A DNA stretch of 62,341 nt from Nitrospira sp. (GCA_005116815.1 SWDR01000028.1:85310-147650); one strand, 5' to 3'; numbered from the stretch's first letter, positions 8,050-17,891 are shown. A program made the numbers and translations. The notes: a model not told the origin generated them from the sequence alone.

Positions 8050-9603
8050 ATGAGGATGACAACGTGCCCCGCCATGGCAATGAACAGGCCTCTCTGGCGC
8101 CCGCGTTCGTTCGCTCGCCATGGGCTGTGTTCAGCCCTTCTGTTGCTGACAGCCTGTGGGAGCGGTGGCGATAGTGGGCCACAAGCCAATTCGCCACTCT
8201 CGACGCCGATGGCGCTGGTTGTCAATCAGGATGACACGACGATGACCACGGTCAGACTCGACGGGAAGCATTCGCCCGTCATCGGCACGCTCTCGCTCGG
8301 GCCGGCACAGTCTAATGCGATCGGCGGTGTGACCTTTTCACTCGGCGAGTGGATTTTTGTCACGAACACGTCCACCAACAAGGTAGCCGCGATCGATCCG
8401 ATCGGGAGCCTGGCGCCGATTCTAGAGGATTTTTTAGACGTGAACGGCCCGGTTAGACTCGGCCAGCGTCCGGTACGCATCTATCGGGATCCGGTCGACA
8501 AGGAAGTGCTCTTGACCATGAACGAGGGAGACCCGGTCACCGGCCTCGATACGGTCAGGCCCTGTCCCAATGGAGGCTCGGTCACGGCCCTTCACAATTC
8601 GCACCTGAGTGTCGGCGGAGAAAGACCCCATGTCACGACAACGACGTGTCTCTCCGGCAAAGGGGAGCACTTTGCCGCTTTCTCCAGGCCGACAGCGGCC
8701 GCGCCGAACCGGCTTGAGATTGCGTTCGTGTCGAGTAAGACGACGGGACTGATCAGCCTGCTGCTCGCCGATCCCGCCTATGGCGTCGTCCGATGGAACG
8801 AGTCGATCGTGAAGATCGACCTGTGCGACAGTGCCGAGGAGCAAGCTCTGGGGTTCCCGGCCTGTGACGGGACTGTGGCGACGCCGAATCATGCCGCCCC
8901 GGCCGGGGTGTTCTGGTCGCAAGCGACGGGGAAGATCTACAGCTATCTGTCGGGCTACGGCACGGTGGTGGAAATCGATCCCGACACCTTCAGCATTACC
9001 AGAAGAGTGGATATTATACCTCCCCTGCCGAGTCATACCCTATTTCATTCAGTCGGCATTACGCCGAACGGGCAGTCCCTGTTCTTAGTCGGGGAGGACA
9101 TAACCTCCGATCTCACGCAGGTCATCGGGCGATTTGGGTCTATTGACCTGACCGCGCCGGTTCTCTCAGCGACAGAGCTCTCCTTTCCTCAATTGAGCGG
9201 CATCAGACCGGCGCGCTTCCAGTTCACGCCGGACGGGGTGCGGCTCTATATGACGCAATCGAACGATGTCAGCAATTTGAACCCAGCGCAAGCCGCGAAC
9301 CTGAGGAGGGACTTGCTGTTCATCTTCGATCCATCGTTCATTTCTCTTGTTACAGAACTGGCCTTGCCGCCTGCGGAGATGCATGCCATGGATCTCTGGA
9401 TCGCCGGCCCGCAAGGGGCCGGATCGGCGAAGGGGGTCGTCGTGACGAATGCGACGGCTGGTGTCAACGGCACGGTCTCGCTGATTAATGCGGCGACCAA
9501 TACAATTACGGGGACGATCCAGGTCGGGCGTAATCCGAAACAGGTGACCGTGTACTACGTCGGCTTGGCGGCAAACGATAACCAGGCGACGCCTATCTGG
9601 TAA
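8050..9603 (+). CDS. Lipoprotein with YVTN-type beta-propeller repeats
   Basis: 517 aa from ATG 8050, which has GGAGG five bases upstream; an ATG at 8029 lies before this box. The lipobox LLTAC is followed by GSGGD, so the mature protein should be lipid-anchored. The body shows repeated blade-like segments (for example VEIDPDTFSITRRV, SLINAATNTITGTIQVG) like those of YVTN/lactonase-type propellers, which bind ligands or proteins in the periplasm. It follows the barrel gene by 35 bp, so the HTH, barrel and lipoprotein genes probably form one operon. No catalytic residues can be assigned. Confidence 0.72.
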   Translation: MRMTTCPAMAMNRPLWRPRSFARHGLCSALLLLTACGSGGDSGPQANSPLSTPMALVVNQDDTTMTTVRLDGKHSPVIGTLSLGPAQSNAIGGVTFSLGEWIFVTNTSTNKVAAIDPIGSLAPILEDFLDVNGPVRLGQRPVRIYRDPVDKEVLLTMNEGDPVTGLDTVRPCPNGGSVTALHNSHLSVGGERPHVTTTTCLSGKGEHFAAFSRPTAAAPNRLEIAFVSSKTTGLISLLLADPAYGVVRWNESIVKIDLCDSAEEQALGFPACDGTVATPNHAAPAGVFWSQATGKIYSYLSGYGTVVEIDPDTFSITRRVDIIPPLPSHTLFHSVGITPNGQSLFLVGEDITSDLTQVIGRFGSIDLTAPVLSATELSFPQLSGIRPARFQFTPDGVRLYMTQSNDVSNLNPAQAANLRRDLLFIFDPSFISLVTELALPPAEMHAMDLWIAGPQGAGSAKGVVVTNATAGVNGTVSLINAATNTITGTIQVGRNPKQVTVYYVGLAANDNQATPIW

Positions 9604-9635
9604 GGCATCGTTCTGAGGTAACGACTTAGGTAGAT

Positions 9636-9678
9636 AGGCTGAAGGCTTTGATGCGAGATCATGTATAGCCTTCAGCCT
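9636..9678. terminator. Convergent bidirectional terminator
   Basis: A 12-bp perfect stem (AGGCTGAAGGCT at 9636-9647 with AGCCTTCAGCCT at 9667-9678) lies between the plus-strand lipoprotein gene and the minus-strand TIGR03790-like gene. The loop is 19 bases and no long T-run follows, so efficiency is uncertain. Confidence 0.65.
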
Positions 9679-9688
9679 GAACCCCTGT

Positions 9689-11488
9689 TTATCGGGCAGA
9701 CTTTGCACGGCTGGCTTCTGCCTCAAGAAGCAGTTCCACCAGCCTGGCCATTTGGTCTTTTTGCTTCCGGTGCTTCTGCGCAAGCCTGGTCGGAGGATCA
9801 CCGAGCGGTCGCTCCGAGGGGGAGACGGGCAACGACATCGCGGAGTTGGCCGTCGGACGTGACCGCCCCCGCATCGGGTTATAGAGCGGATCGCCGAACA
9901 AGACCATCCGCCAACTGACATAGCGGCTTGTCAGGTAGTACACCTCTGCCAGTGAATACTTCCCCGTCAGTAGCAGTGCGGTAAAGCGGGCCGGTTCTGG
10001 AAACGCATCCAAGTAAGGCTCTCCCACCGAGCCGAGCGTCGCAGCAATCCCGTGCTCCAGCGCATTCTTGCACCATCCGCGTTCGCCACGATCATGTACG
10101 GTGATCGCCTCAGCCGACGCCATGTGATAGCCGATCGCGCCGGGCTTGAATGTGAAGGCATCTTCATAAGCTCGTAGCTTATACCAGCCAATGTACAGCG
10201 CGACATCCGGAGCCGATCCAGGCTGGCTCAATGTCGTTTCAGTATCATCCAGCACGACATGGTACGTTGAGTGCTGTTTGACCACTTCGGCCGCATCTCG
10301 CAGGCTTTGATCGTAGACGCCGTAGGTATCGGTGGCGTCTTTGGTTCTCAATCCACGCGCGTCGAAGTACACGGTGCCCTGCAATCCTGAGTGTTCCGCC
10401 TGCAGCGCCTGATCCACGAGCCTTTTCGCCAACTCAGCCGTCGGCCCATCCAGCCGGCTGACCATGAGAACGGGCAGATCGTCCGGGTTCAGAGCCGAGT
10501 TCTGAAACAAGGGGTTCGCCCAGCGCCAGGCAACGGGGTAGAGGTTTCGATCCCACCACAAGAGACTCAGTTCGCTGTCGAGACTCGCATCGGCATAGGT
10601 GTAAGTGAGCAGATCCACCTCGGCACTCGCCAGTTCGAGCGCCCCGCGTAGCCCGAAGAGTTGCTCCGTCCAGCGGTAGATGAGCTGCCGTTGAGACCGG
10701 ATCGGCTCGCGGCCAAATCCTTCCCAGTAGGGACTGGTCTGTTCGAGGAGCCTTCGCCAGGCAGCCATCGTCGGGTTGTCGGTGGAGATATCGGGCCGGG
10801 CAGTTCCCGTCCCTTTCTGGAGGAGAATGCCCCATCCACCGTATTGCTGGGTGAGTTGAAGTAATTCCGGCAGCGCTCGCTCCGATTCCGATGGAGGAAG
10901 TCGTTGCACATGCTCCACGGCAGCTCGCCACGCCTGATTGACGTGTGGCAGGAACGCCACCGTTCGCGCCATTTCAAGGATTTCCTGGGCCGGTATATTC
11001 GTCGAATCGTCGGATTGCGGTAAGCCAGGCGTCATCTGTTCGAACGCGCTCCGGATGTGCCCCAATCTCGTGCGACTGGCCTTCACCCAACTCTGAGCCT
11101 CTGTCAGCCAGGCCTTTTCCTCTTTCGACAGAATGGGCGCGTCAATACGGAGCGGTACGCCATAGGTCGTGACGACGACACGAATGGACGAAGCCAGGTT
11201 CCGTTCTTTGAGCGCACGGCGAAGCGGGGTCACGACTAGGTCGTCGTACTCCTGTCGAGTGAGGTTGTCGCGAAACGGCAGATCGAGCCGGACAACATGG
11301 TCGTCCGGTACACCGCGCTGCGCGGCATAGTGCGTCGCTACCGCCAGGCTCTCAGGGCTCTTGGCATTGGCAAGGATGACGACCTGATTCGGCTGGAGTT
11401 CGGCATGCGAGGGCGAAGCATGGCCGGACAGGCCGTCAAACAGCAGAAGGCACAACATTGCCGTGTAACGCGTTGAGGGATTCATCAA
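9689..11488 (-). CDS. TIGR03790-like secreted protein
   Basis: 599 aa. The signal peptide covers about residues 1-28. Features I associate with the TIGR03790 family are the N-terminal QVVILANAKSPESLAVA block, VVTTYGVPLRI, then YIGWYKL, GAIGYHMASAEA and a GWCKNALEHG segment with LGSVGEPYL. These resemble the core of caspase-like (gingipain-type) folds, with candidate catalytic His/Cys in the last blocks. The C-terminal 40 residues are Lys/Arg/Glu-rich. As I recall, this family occurs mainly in genomes with an exosortase sorting system, hinting that one exists elsewhere here. The role is unknown. Confidence 0.7.
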   Translation of the reverse strand: MMNPSTRYTAMLCLLLFDGLSGHASPSHAELQPNQVVILANAKSPESLAVATHYAAQRGVPDDHVVRLDLPFRDNLTRQEYDDLVVTPLRRALKERNLASSIRVVVTTYGVPLRIDAPILSKEEKAWLTEAQSWVKASRTRLGHIRSAFEQMTPGLPQSDDSTNIPAQEILEMARTVAFLPHVNQAWRAAVEHVQRLPPSESERALPELLQLTQQYGGWGILLQKGTGTARPDISTDNPTMAAWRRLLEQTSPYWEGFGREPIRSQRQLIYRWTEQLFGLRGALELASAEVDLLTYTYADASLDSELSLLWWDRNLYPVAWRWANPLFQNSALNPDDLPVLMVSRLDGPTAELAKRLVDQALQAEHSGLQGTVYFDARGLRTKDATDTYGVYDQSLRDAAEVVKQHSTYHVVLDDTETTLSQPGSAPDVALYIGWYKLRAYEDAFTFKPGAIGYHMASAEAITVHDRGERGWCKNALEHGIAATLGSVGEPYLDAFPEPARFTALLLTGKYSLAEVYYLTSRYVSWRMVLFGDPLYNPMRGRSRPTANSAMSLPVSPSERPLGDPPTRLAQKHRKQKDQMARLVELLLEAEASRAKSAR

Positions 11489-11677
11489 TGCCGGTTACTT
11501 TACCTGAGATATCATGAGCGGAGGAAGGACGAGGGTTGCTCGAAGCTGTAGAGAGCGTGATGGCCGAAAGGGATTCAAATAGGAAAATGGATTATCTCTC
11601 GGGCCATGGGAATGCCTGGGCGTGGAGGACCGGTCAGGCGAATAAAAGCGTCGGTCCTCGCCCCCTGAGGCTCAGAG

Positions 11678-13111
11678 TCAGGGCTCCAGAAATTTCTTCT
11701 GCGGCGGACCACCGTTGGCGCCCACCGCCGAAATTTCCGCGAGCCGGTCGCCCGGGGCGATACTGCGCGGCGCGCCGGGCCCGTTCGGGACGAAGAGTTG
11801 CGGGTGATCGAAGGGCGCTTTTTGGAACCGTACCCGCTCGTCCGTCAACGAGAGAAGAAAAGCCTCGAGCGCCTGCCGTTCCTCCGTCGAGAAGGTGAGA
11901 ATCGGCATGAGTTCGATCTCCACGCCATCGAGCGTCACCATGCCTTCGTGCGAATCCCCGGCATGGCTGTAGAACTCCAGGACGGCCGGCAGATCGACCT
12001 GGCCGCCGTTGTGAAAGTAGGGCGCCGTCAATTCGACGTTGCGCAGGCCCGGCACCTTGAAGGCGCCGTCCACCACGATCGGCTCCGTCGGGGGCGGGTT
12101 CAGGCGTTTGACCGAGGAGAGCCAATTGCCCCGCTCATCCTTCGCCCCGAGACTGAGATCTTGAATCGTCTCCAGCACGCCGATGTTGTTGAAGCCGCGA
12201 TCCATCGCCTGATTGTCGCGGATGCGCGTGGGGCTCGCGCGGACCTGCCGCACCGAAGCCCCGGTAAGTTCCGCGCCTTCATGGCAGCTGATACAGTTTC
12301 CGCGTGTCTGGCTGCGGAACAGATCCACGCCGAACTGCGCCTGCGGGCTGATGGCGGAGGGATTGCCGTCCATGAATTGATCGTAGGGCGAATTGTCGGC
12401 CACGAGCGTGGCCTCGTACATCTGCACGGCCAGGCCGAAAAAGAGGGCGAAGTTATACTGCATGAGCGTGTGCTCGTTCGTCGTCGGATCGTCGTCCTCC
12501 CGGTCCGTGACCGTGGCGTTCCCCTGCGCATCGACCCGGATCAGCCTGGGCGACTGCCACCACTGCCGGTGAAACGCCTCCCGGATCATTTCTGTATAGC
12601 TGCCGATTCGCAGACCCTTCTGCGGCCATTGGCTGAACGATCCCAGGATGCTGTCGTCGCGGTGCACGAGCTGCAATCCGAGTGGACGAAGATTGAAGGC
12701 CGGCTGTCCAGGCCGAATGCCCCATCGCGCGAGCTTCTTCCCGAGGTCGCGCATGGTCCGGCCGCGGGCGGACATTTCGAACTCATTGACCGGCGGGCCA
12801 ACCGCTTGCGAGGCGAGGCTGGAATCTTCCAGCCGTACCTGGACAGGCACGGGATGGCGGGGATCGTCGGCGCGATAGACGCGGGCGTTCGGATCGCGGT
12901 CACCCATGCCGTTCACGCCGTTGAAGACATTGTCGGCCCGGCCGTCCCAGAATTGGCGATGGTTGAAGACGGCGTTGATCACGGTCGGTGTATTGCGTGG
13001 CTCGACGCGGCGGGTATTGATCGATCCCGCGCGGAAGCCGTCCGGGTCCGGTTCCGGGCGGGTGAGATCGGCCGGTCCATTGCTGACGCCGAGGAATACG
13101 GAATTTCGCAC
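11678..13111 (-). pseudogene. MauG/CcpA-type di-heme cytochrome c peroxidase, N-terminus missing
   Basis: An open frame of 477 codons corresponding to the later two thirds of a bacterial di-heme peroxidase. It has the RNTPTVINAVFNHRQFWDGRAD block, one haem site (CISCH) and the GAFKVPGLRNVELTAPYFHNGG block. Intact relatives begin with a signal peptide and a first CXXCH haem site; both are absent. The frame begins only at a GTG without a ribosome site, and its family similarity starts abruptly at QGVRNSVFLGVSN, exactly where the upstream aminopeptidase loses its own sequence. Without signal peptide and high-potential haem it should not be an active periplasmic enzyme. Confidence 0.85.
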
Positions 13112-15195
13112 CCCTTGTGATCGACCGCTGCCGCATCCTGCCTGTACGCCACATACAGCTCTGCTGCGCGAGCGTGAATCGCGGCATCGTTACCAAGTTT
13201 TCCTAGCGCCCCGATCAACTCACCCCGTAATTGCTTCGTTCCTTCGCTCTCGCCGCTCCGAGGGGCCCATCCCAAATCTGCCACGGCGGGACTGAGGCGC
13301 GCACGAACAAACGCTTCCAATGCTGGTCGATCCTCTACTACAATGATCTTGTTGAGGAATGAAAAGGAGTCTACCAAGACAGCCCAGACATTCTTGTCCC
13401 GCTCCGCAGTGAAACGAGCCGTCAGATCCAGATATTCCGTGAGGGGCATGAGACCTGCGACGGTCGTGGCCCAGGCGTCGTTGATCAGATTGAACCGCTC
13501 GGTAGCGGCAAGTTGATCGATGCCATGGTTCAGGAGACGACCGAGCAGATCCGGCGCATAACGCACTCGATAGAATCCATGGCCCCCCTCATTCAGCAGT
13601 ACAGATTCCCAGTCTTTCGGAAGGGGAATGGTCGTGACTTTCTCCGTCAGGAGCATGCGGGTGGTGCGGCTCGTACCGCCAACGGTCATGCGCAGCTGGA
13701 GGGGAATCTGCCACCGCTGGCCCGATGATGGACTGGATGGCTCATCGCCCAGATAACTGAACCGTTGTTGAGTGATGGTCAATTCGGACGAAGGACTCAC
13801 GTGGGCGGTCACAAGCGGAAACCCCGGCTGAAAGATCCATCCGTTCATGAGTTCCGGCACCGGCTGTTTGGCGATCTTGCCCAGCGACACCCAGAGATCG
13901 TTCGTGTCCGCATTGCCATAGGCATGGGCGTGCAAGTAATCCCGGACCCCGTCGCGGAAGATCGTCGGACCGATATGCTGTTCCAGCATCCGCAGGACCG
14001 ACGCGCCCTTTTCATAGGTCAGCACGTCGAACATGGCATCGGCATCCTTAGGTGCTTGCACCGGATATTCGATCGGTCTGGTGCTGCGCAGACCATCGAC
14101 AGAAAACGCTGCAGCGCGCGAAACGCCGAAACTGTCCCATCGTTTCCATTCCGGCTTCCAGGCATCCACAGCCAGCATTTCCATAAACGTGGCGAAGGCT
14201 TCGTTCAGCCACAGACCGTTCCACCAGGACATGGTGACCAAGTCTCCGAACCACATATGCGCGTTTTCATGGGCCACCACATCGGCCACACGCTCCAGTT
14301 CGCTATGCGTGGCGCTCTGTCGATCGACCAGTAACGCCGTTTCACGATAGGTGATCGCCCCAAGGTTTTCCATGGCACCTGAGGCAAAGTCAGGAATGGC
14401 GAGCAGGTCGAGCTTGTCGCCAGGGTATGGAATCCCGTAGTAGCGTTCAAAGAAGGAGAGTGATGCCGATGCGATGTCTTGGCCAAATTGCGCAAGATGC
14501 CGTTTCCCAGGAACGGCCCACAGGCGAAGCGGGGTCTGGCCGACCATCGTCGGTTCGGTCGGCTCGATCTTCCCTACGATAAAGGCAACCAGGTACGTCG
14601 ACATTTTCATGGTGTCGGCAAACCGCACCGTCTTCTTTCCACTCTCACGAGTTTCAGATGTCACCATGCTATTGGAAACAGCGGTCAAGGTTGGGTCGAT
14701 GACCAAGGTGGTCGCAAAGACGGCTTTGAAGTCCGGTTCATCCCAGCAGGGAAAGGCTCGGCGGGCATCAGTAGCCTCGAACTGTGTCGCCGCCATATTG
14801 TGTGTCGCCCCATTCTCGTCTTTGTAGGTACTGCGATAGAAGCCACGGAGCTTGTCGTTGAGGGTGCCTGTGAAGTGAATGGTCAGTCTCCAGCTACCCG
14901 GCGAGAGAGGCTCGGCAAACGTGAGATGGCAGCGTTGGAGCGTGACATCCAATGCAATCGTCGCCTCTCTCGCTGGACCTGACTCTCCGTCAATCTTCGC
15001 CGAAGCAATGTCCAGGTCGATGGCATTGAGGACGATGTCAGAGGTAGGCTGATGGACCGTAATGGTGATGGTTTCTTGACCAGCAAAGCTTGCGGTCGTC
15101 AAGTCTGGCTCCAATCTCAAATCGTATCGAGTCGGGACCACATGCCTGGGAAGCCGGTAGGGATCAAGCACGCCTGGAGAAGAGGCCTGGTTCAT
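12979..15195 (-). CDS. M1-family zinc aminopeptidase, C-terminus replaced at a deletion junction
   Basis: 738 codons from ATG 15195 (ribosome site AAAGGTG); an ATG at 15222 is in frame but weaker. The catalytic parts are intact: exopeptidase motif GAMEN at residues 273-277, zinc site HENAH at 309-313 and the glutamate of NEAF at 332. The ERAP1-like C-terminal helical domain breaks off after YVAYRQDAAAVD, near 13120. The last 40 or so residues are out-of-frame peroxidase sequence. About 140 residues expected for an 850-residue M1 enzyme are missing. Such enzymes trim N-terminal residues from peptides. The shortened product may be unstable, so this could be called a pseudogene. Confidence 0.82.
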   Translation of the reverse strand: MNQASSPGVLDPYRLPRHVVPTRYDLRLEPDLTTASFAGQETITITVHQPTSDIVLNAIDLDIASAKIDGESGPAREATIALDVTLQRCHLTFAEPLSPGSWRLTIHFTGTLNDKLRGFYRSTYKDENGATHNMAATQFEATDARRAFPCWDEPDFKAVFATTLVIDPTLTAVSNSMVTSETRESGKKTVRFADTMKMSTYLVAFIVGKIEPTEPTMVGQTPLRLWAVPGKRHLAQFGQDIASASLSFFERYYGIPYPGDKLDLLAIPDFASGAMENLGAITYRETALLVDRQSATHSELERVADVVAHENAHMWFGDLVTMSWWNGLWLNEAFATFMEMLAVDAWKPEWKRWDSFGVSRAAAFSVDGLRSTRPIEYPVQAPKDADAMFDVLTYEKGASVLRMLEQHIGPTIFRDGVRDYLHAHAYGNADTNDLWVSLGKIAKQPVPELMNGWIFQPGFPLVTAHVSPSSELTITQQRFSYLGDEPSSPSSGQRWQIPLQLRMTVGGTSRTTRMLLTEKVTTIPLPKDWESVLLNEGGHGFYRVRYAPDLLGRLLNHGIDQLAATERFNLINDAWATTVAGLMPLTEYLDLTARFTAERDKNVWAVLVDSFSFLNKIIVVEDRPALEAFVRARLSPAVADLGWAPRSGESEGTKQLRGELIGALGKLGNDAAIHARAAELYVAYRQDAAAVDHKGCEIPYSSASAMDRPISPARNRTRTASARDRSIPAASSHAIHRP

Positions 15196-15341
15196 CGTTT
15201 CACCTTTCGGTCGTTCGGTCATCGTATTCGCAAAGGGACTCTGGAGGCACGAGCTAAAGAATGGTGCGAGTGGAAGGGCCAGGATGAATCGAACATCTGC
15301 GGTGAGGTGCTATGCAGTTTGCCGTCTGCCGCGCGGCTCGG

Positions 15342-16037
15342 TCATGTCCTCGTTGCAGGATATGTTTCGACCCCGTTGGCTGTGCCCACGATGAGCAGGT
15401 CTGTTCGTCCGACAAAAAGACCGGTCTCAACAACGCCTGGAATGAGGTTCAAGGCAATCTCCAGTGCTCGCGGATTGTCGATCCGTGGGAGATGGACATC
15501 CAAAATCACGTGGCCTGCTTCCGTATTGAAGGGCGCTCCGTCCCGTTCACGGAGTACTACCGGACTCTTCGTCAGGGCTTCGATTTCTCTGGCCGTACTG
15601 CCCCAGCCAAAGGGGATCACCTCGACCGGAAGAGGAAATGATCCCCCCAGTACCGGCACTCGCTTGGTCTCATCGACCAGAACGATGAACTGTTTGGCCG
15701 AAGCCGCCACAATTTTTTCTTTCAGGAGCGCGCCGCCGCCGCCCTTGATGAGATTGAAGCCGGGGTCGACCTGGTCCGCCCCGTCGATCGCCACATCGAT
15801 CACCCAGGCATTATCGGCATCGATGAGCGTAATGCCCTGCTCCCTGGCGAGCATAGCCGTTTCCTTGGACGTGGGCACTCCGCGGAGTCTCATGCCAGAA
15901 CGAACCTTGGCCCCCAGTGCGACGATCATATGTTTCGCCGTTGAACCGGTCCCGAGTCCCACGACCATCCCATCGCGAACATACTCGACGGCGGTTAACG
16001 CAGCCGCCCGTTTCAGCGAATCGAGATCTGTGGCCAT
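15342..16037 (-). CDS. rpiA: Ribose-5-phosphate isomerase A
   Basis: 231 aa, full length. It interconverts ribose-5-phosphate and ribulose-5-phosphate in the non-oxidative pentose phosphate pathway. Visible motifs are GLGTGSTA (phosphate loop), DGADQVD with catalytic acid, and KGGGGALLKEKIV. It is the last gene of the pgi-pgl-glk-rpiA operon; its ATG overlaps the stop of glk (TAATG), which implies translational coupling. Confidence 0.96.
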   Translation of the reverse strand: MATDLDSLKRAAALTAVEYVRDGMVVGLGTGSTAKHMIVALGAKVRSGMRLRGVPTSKETAMLAREQGITLIDADNAWVIDVAIDGADQVDPGFNLIKGGGGALLKEKIVAASAKQFIVLVDETKRVPVLGGSFPLPVEVIPFGWGSTAREIEALTKSPVVLRERDGAPFNTEAGHVILDVHLPRIDNPRALEIALNLIPGVVETGLFVGRTDLLIVGTANGVETYPATRT

Positions 16038-17107
16038 TATGAGGTCTGCCGTGCGAGGTGGGCTGCAAATGCAGCGGCGCCGAGCAAAGCCGTATGTTGG
16101 TTCATCACGACCTTGACCGGGATTGAACTCATCAAACGCTTGTAGCGGCCCTTGTTGGTAAACGACTTCATAAACGTACCGTCCTTGAGTTTGGCGAGCA
16201 GCTTCGGTGCGATACCGCCGCCTAGATAGACGCCGTTGAGCGACATGGCCTTCAGCGCAAGATTGCCGGCTTCGGCGCCGTAGATAGAGGCAAACAGATC
16301 GAGTGCCTGCTTGGCGATCTCCGCCTGGCCTTTGAGCCCGGCCTCTGCAATCACCGCAGCCGGGTCACCGGCTTTGATTTGCTCTGAGAGCCAGGTGGGC
16401 TCATTCTTCCTGCTGTCACGAACATAGTCATAGATGGCGTGCAGGCCTGGGCCTGACAGCACCCGTTCGTAACTGACGTGCATGTAATGACCGCGCAGAT
16501 GATGCAAGAGTCCGATCTCGTTATCGTTATTTGGTGCAAAGTCCGAATGACCACCTTCCGACGGCATCGGTTGATAGCGGGAGCCGTTCCAGAAGAGGAT
16601 GGCTTCACCCAATCCGGTTCCCGCTGCAATCAGGGCAAGCGCCTGATTGTGCGGCGGGGGCGTTCCGGCATTCAACACTTCGACTTCGTCCGCTCGGAGC
16701 AGCAAGATGCCGTGGGCCATGGCTTCGAGATCGTTGAGGAGCCGCACGTTCGGGATTTCAAAACGTTTCGCCAGCACTGCGCCATCGACTTCCCAAGGGA
16801 GGTTGGTCGTTTGACAATGGTTCTGAATGACGGGGCCGGCAATTCCGAAACAAGCCGCCTCGATCTTCAGTGGTACCTCCGCGGGACGCTCCTCTTCGGG
16901 CTCAGCAGCGCTGTCCTTCTCGGCTTCGTATTCGTCGATCGGTGTCGGAGGTTTCGGCGGGACAAGAAATTCCGTGAGCATGTCCTCAAGGGAGGTGTAG
17001 TCAGCACTGTGAAACGACTCCAGTCGGACAGGGTCGACGCGATCCTTCTTCCAGTCGTACAGCGCTAAGTGCGTTTTCGTGCCACCAATATCACCGGCAA
17101 CAATCAT
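16037..17107 (-). CDS. glk: Glucokinase
   Basis: 356 aa. Phosphorylates glucose to glucose-6-phosphate. The N-terminal ATP-binding motif is GDIGGTKTHLALYD, the active-site region includes LLNDLEAMA with catalytic Asp, and a second nucleotide motif IAAGTGLGEA is present. The bacterial glucokinase (Glk/hexokinase-like) family is usually 320-350 aa; the excess is an acidic insert around residues 55-75 (YEAEKDSAAEPEEERP). It lies between pgl and rpiA in a co-directional run, supplying substrate to Pgi and the oxidative branch. Confidence 0.92.
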   Translation of the reverse strand: MIVAGDIGGTKTHLALYDWKKDRVDPVRLESFHSADYTSLEDMLTEFLVPPKPPTPIDEYEAEKDSAAEPEEERPAEVPLKIEAACFGIAGPVIQNHCQTTNLPWEVDGAVLAKRFEIPNVRLLNDLEAMAHGILLLRADEVEVLNAGTPPPHNQALALIAAGTGLGEAILFWNGSRYQPMPSEGGHSDFAPNNDNEIGLLHHLRGHYMHVSYERVLSGPGLHAIYDYVRDSRKNEPTWLSEQIKAGDPAAVIAEAGLKGQAEIAKQALDLFASIYGAEAGNLALKAMSLNGVYLGGGIAPKLLAKLKDGTFMKSFTNKGRYKRLMSSIPVKVVMNQHTALLGAAAFAAHLARQTS

Positions 17108-17131
17108 CGAGTCCTCATGTGGAATCGTCCG

Positions 17132-17890
17132 CTATCGATCCATCGGAAGCTCAGCGGCAGCCGCTTGGTCGAGAAGCCAGACAAGGCGCCCGTCTTCTGG
17201 CCTGACCAACGCAGCCGGGAGCTGTCGTTCAGCCTCGGTCTTGGGATCGAGTATAGCTCTCACGACTCCGGCTTTGCCGGCTCCCGCGACAAGAAACAGT
17301 ATCACACTCGCCCGGTTGATCACACCTAGGGTCATGGTTAATCTGGTCGGTGGATCTTTCGGAGATTGGGTGACAGCAACCGCACATTGACGGTCCTGCA
17401 CAGGTGGTGATCCGGGAAAGAGGGAAGCCGTATGGCCATCCTCTCCCAGCCCTAAGAGGATAAGGTCCAGGCGTGGCTGTGTCAGGGCTGTCGTCTTGGT
17501 GGCGTGCCTCAACTGCTGTTCATATTCAGAGGCCGCCGCCCGCGGGTCAGGTGATTCCCCCGCCATGCGATAGACCTGTAAGGGCGCAATGTTCAGAGGA
17601 GTGAACAGCGTGTTGTTCGCAAGGGCGTAGTTACTCCGAGGGTCATCTGGAAGGACGCACCGTTCGTCGCTAAAGAAAAATACAGTTCTGGACCAATCGA
17701 ACCGCCCGGCGAAGGAAGGCGAGGTGAGCGCCCGGTAGAGGATTTCCGGCGTCTTGCCGCCTGAGAGCGCGATGAGGAATTGTCCCTTCGCACGAATAGC
17801 CTCTTGACCCACCGCCTGCACCAACTCTGCTGCTGCGACAGCCCAGGCGTGGTCGCTCTGTAAGATGCGAATGTCAGGGACGGCGGGCAT
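17132..17890 (-). CDS. pgl: 6-phosphogluconolactonase
   Basis: 252 aa from ATG 17890, immediately after the pgi stop; a longer frame to 18088 only overlaps pgi and was not used. It hydrolyses 6-phosphoglucono-lactone in the oxidative pentose phosphate pathway. The SugarP isomerase-like fold is recognised by LSGGKTPEILYRAL (phosphate loop), FFSDERCVLPDDPRSNYA and LGLGEDGHTASLFPG with the catalytic region. The gene for its source enzyme (zwf) is not in the window. Confidence 0.93.
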   Translation of the reverse strand: MPAVPDIRILQSDHAWAVAAAELVQAVGQEAIRAKGQFLIALSGGKTPEILYRALTSPSFAGRFDWSRTVFFFSDERCVLPDDPRSNYALANNTLFTPLNIAPLQVYRMAGESPDPRAAASEYEQQLRHATKTTALTQPRLDLILLGLGEDGHTASLFPGSPPVQDRQCAVAVTQSPKDPPTRLTMTLGVINRASVILFLVAGAGKAGVVRAILDPKTEAERQLPAALVRPEDGRLVWLLDQAAAAELPMDR

Positions 17891-17891
17891 C

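Noticed and set aside
11798-13120. 440-codon plus-strand frame opposite the peroxidase remnant
   Set aside because: Antisense shadow of the peroxidase frame; composition is dominated by His, Arg and Val and it has no domain.
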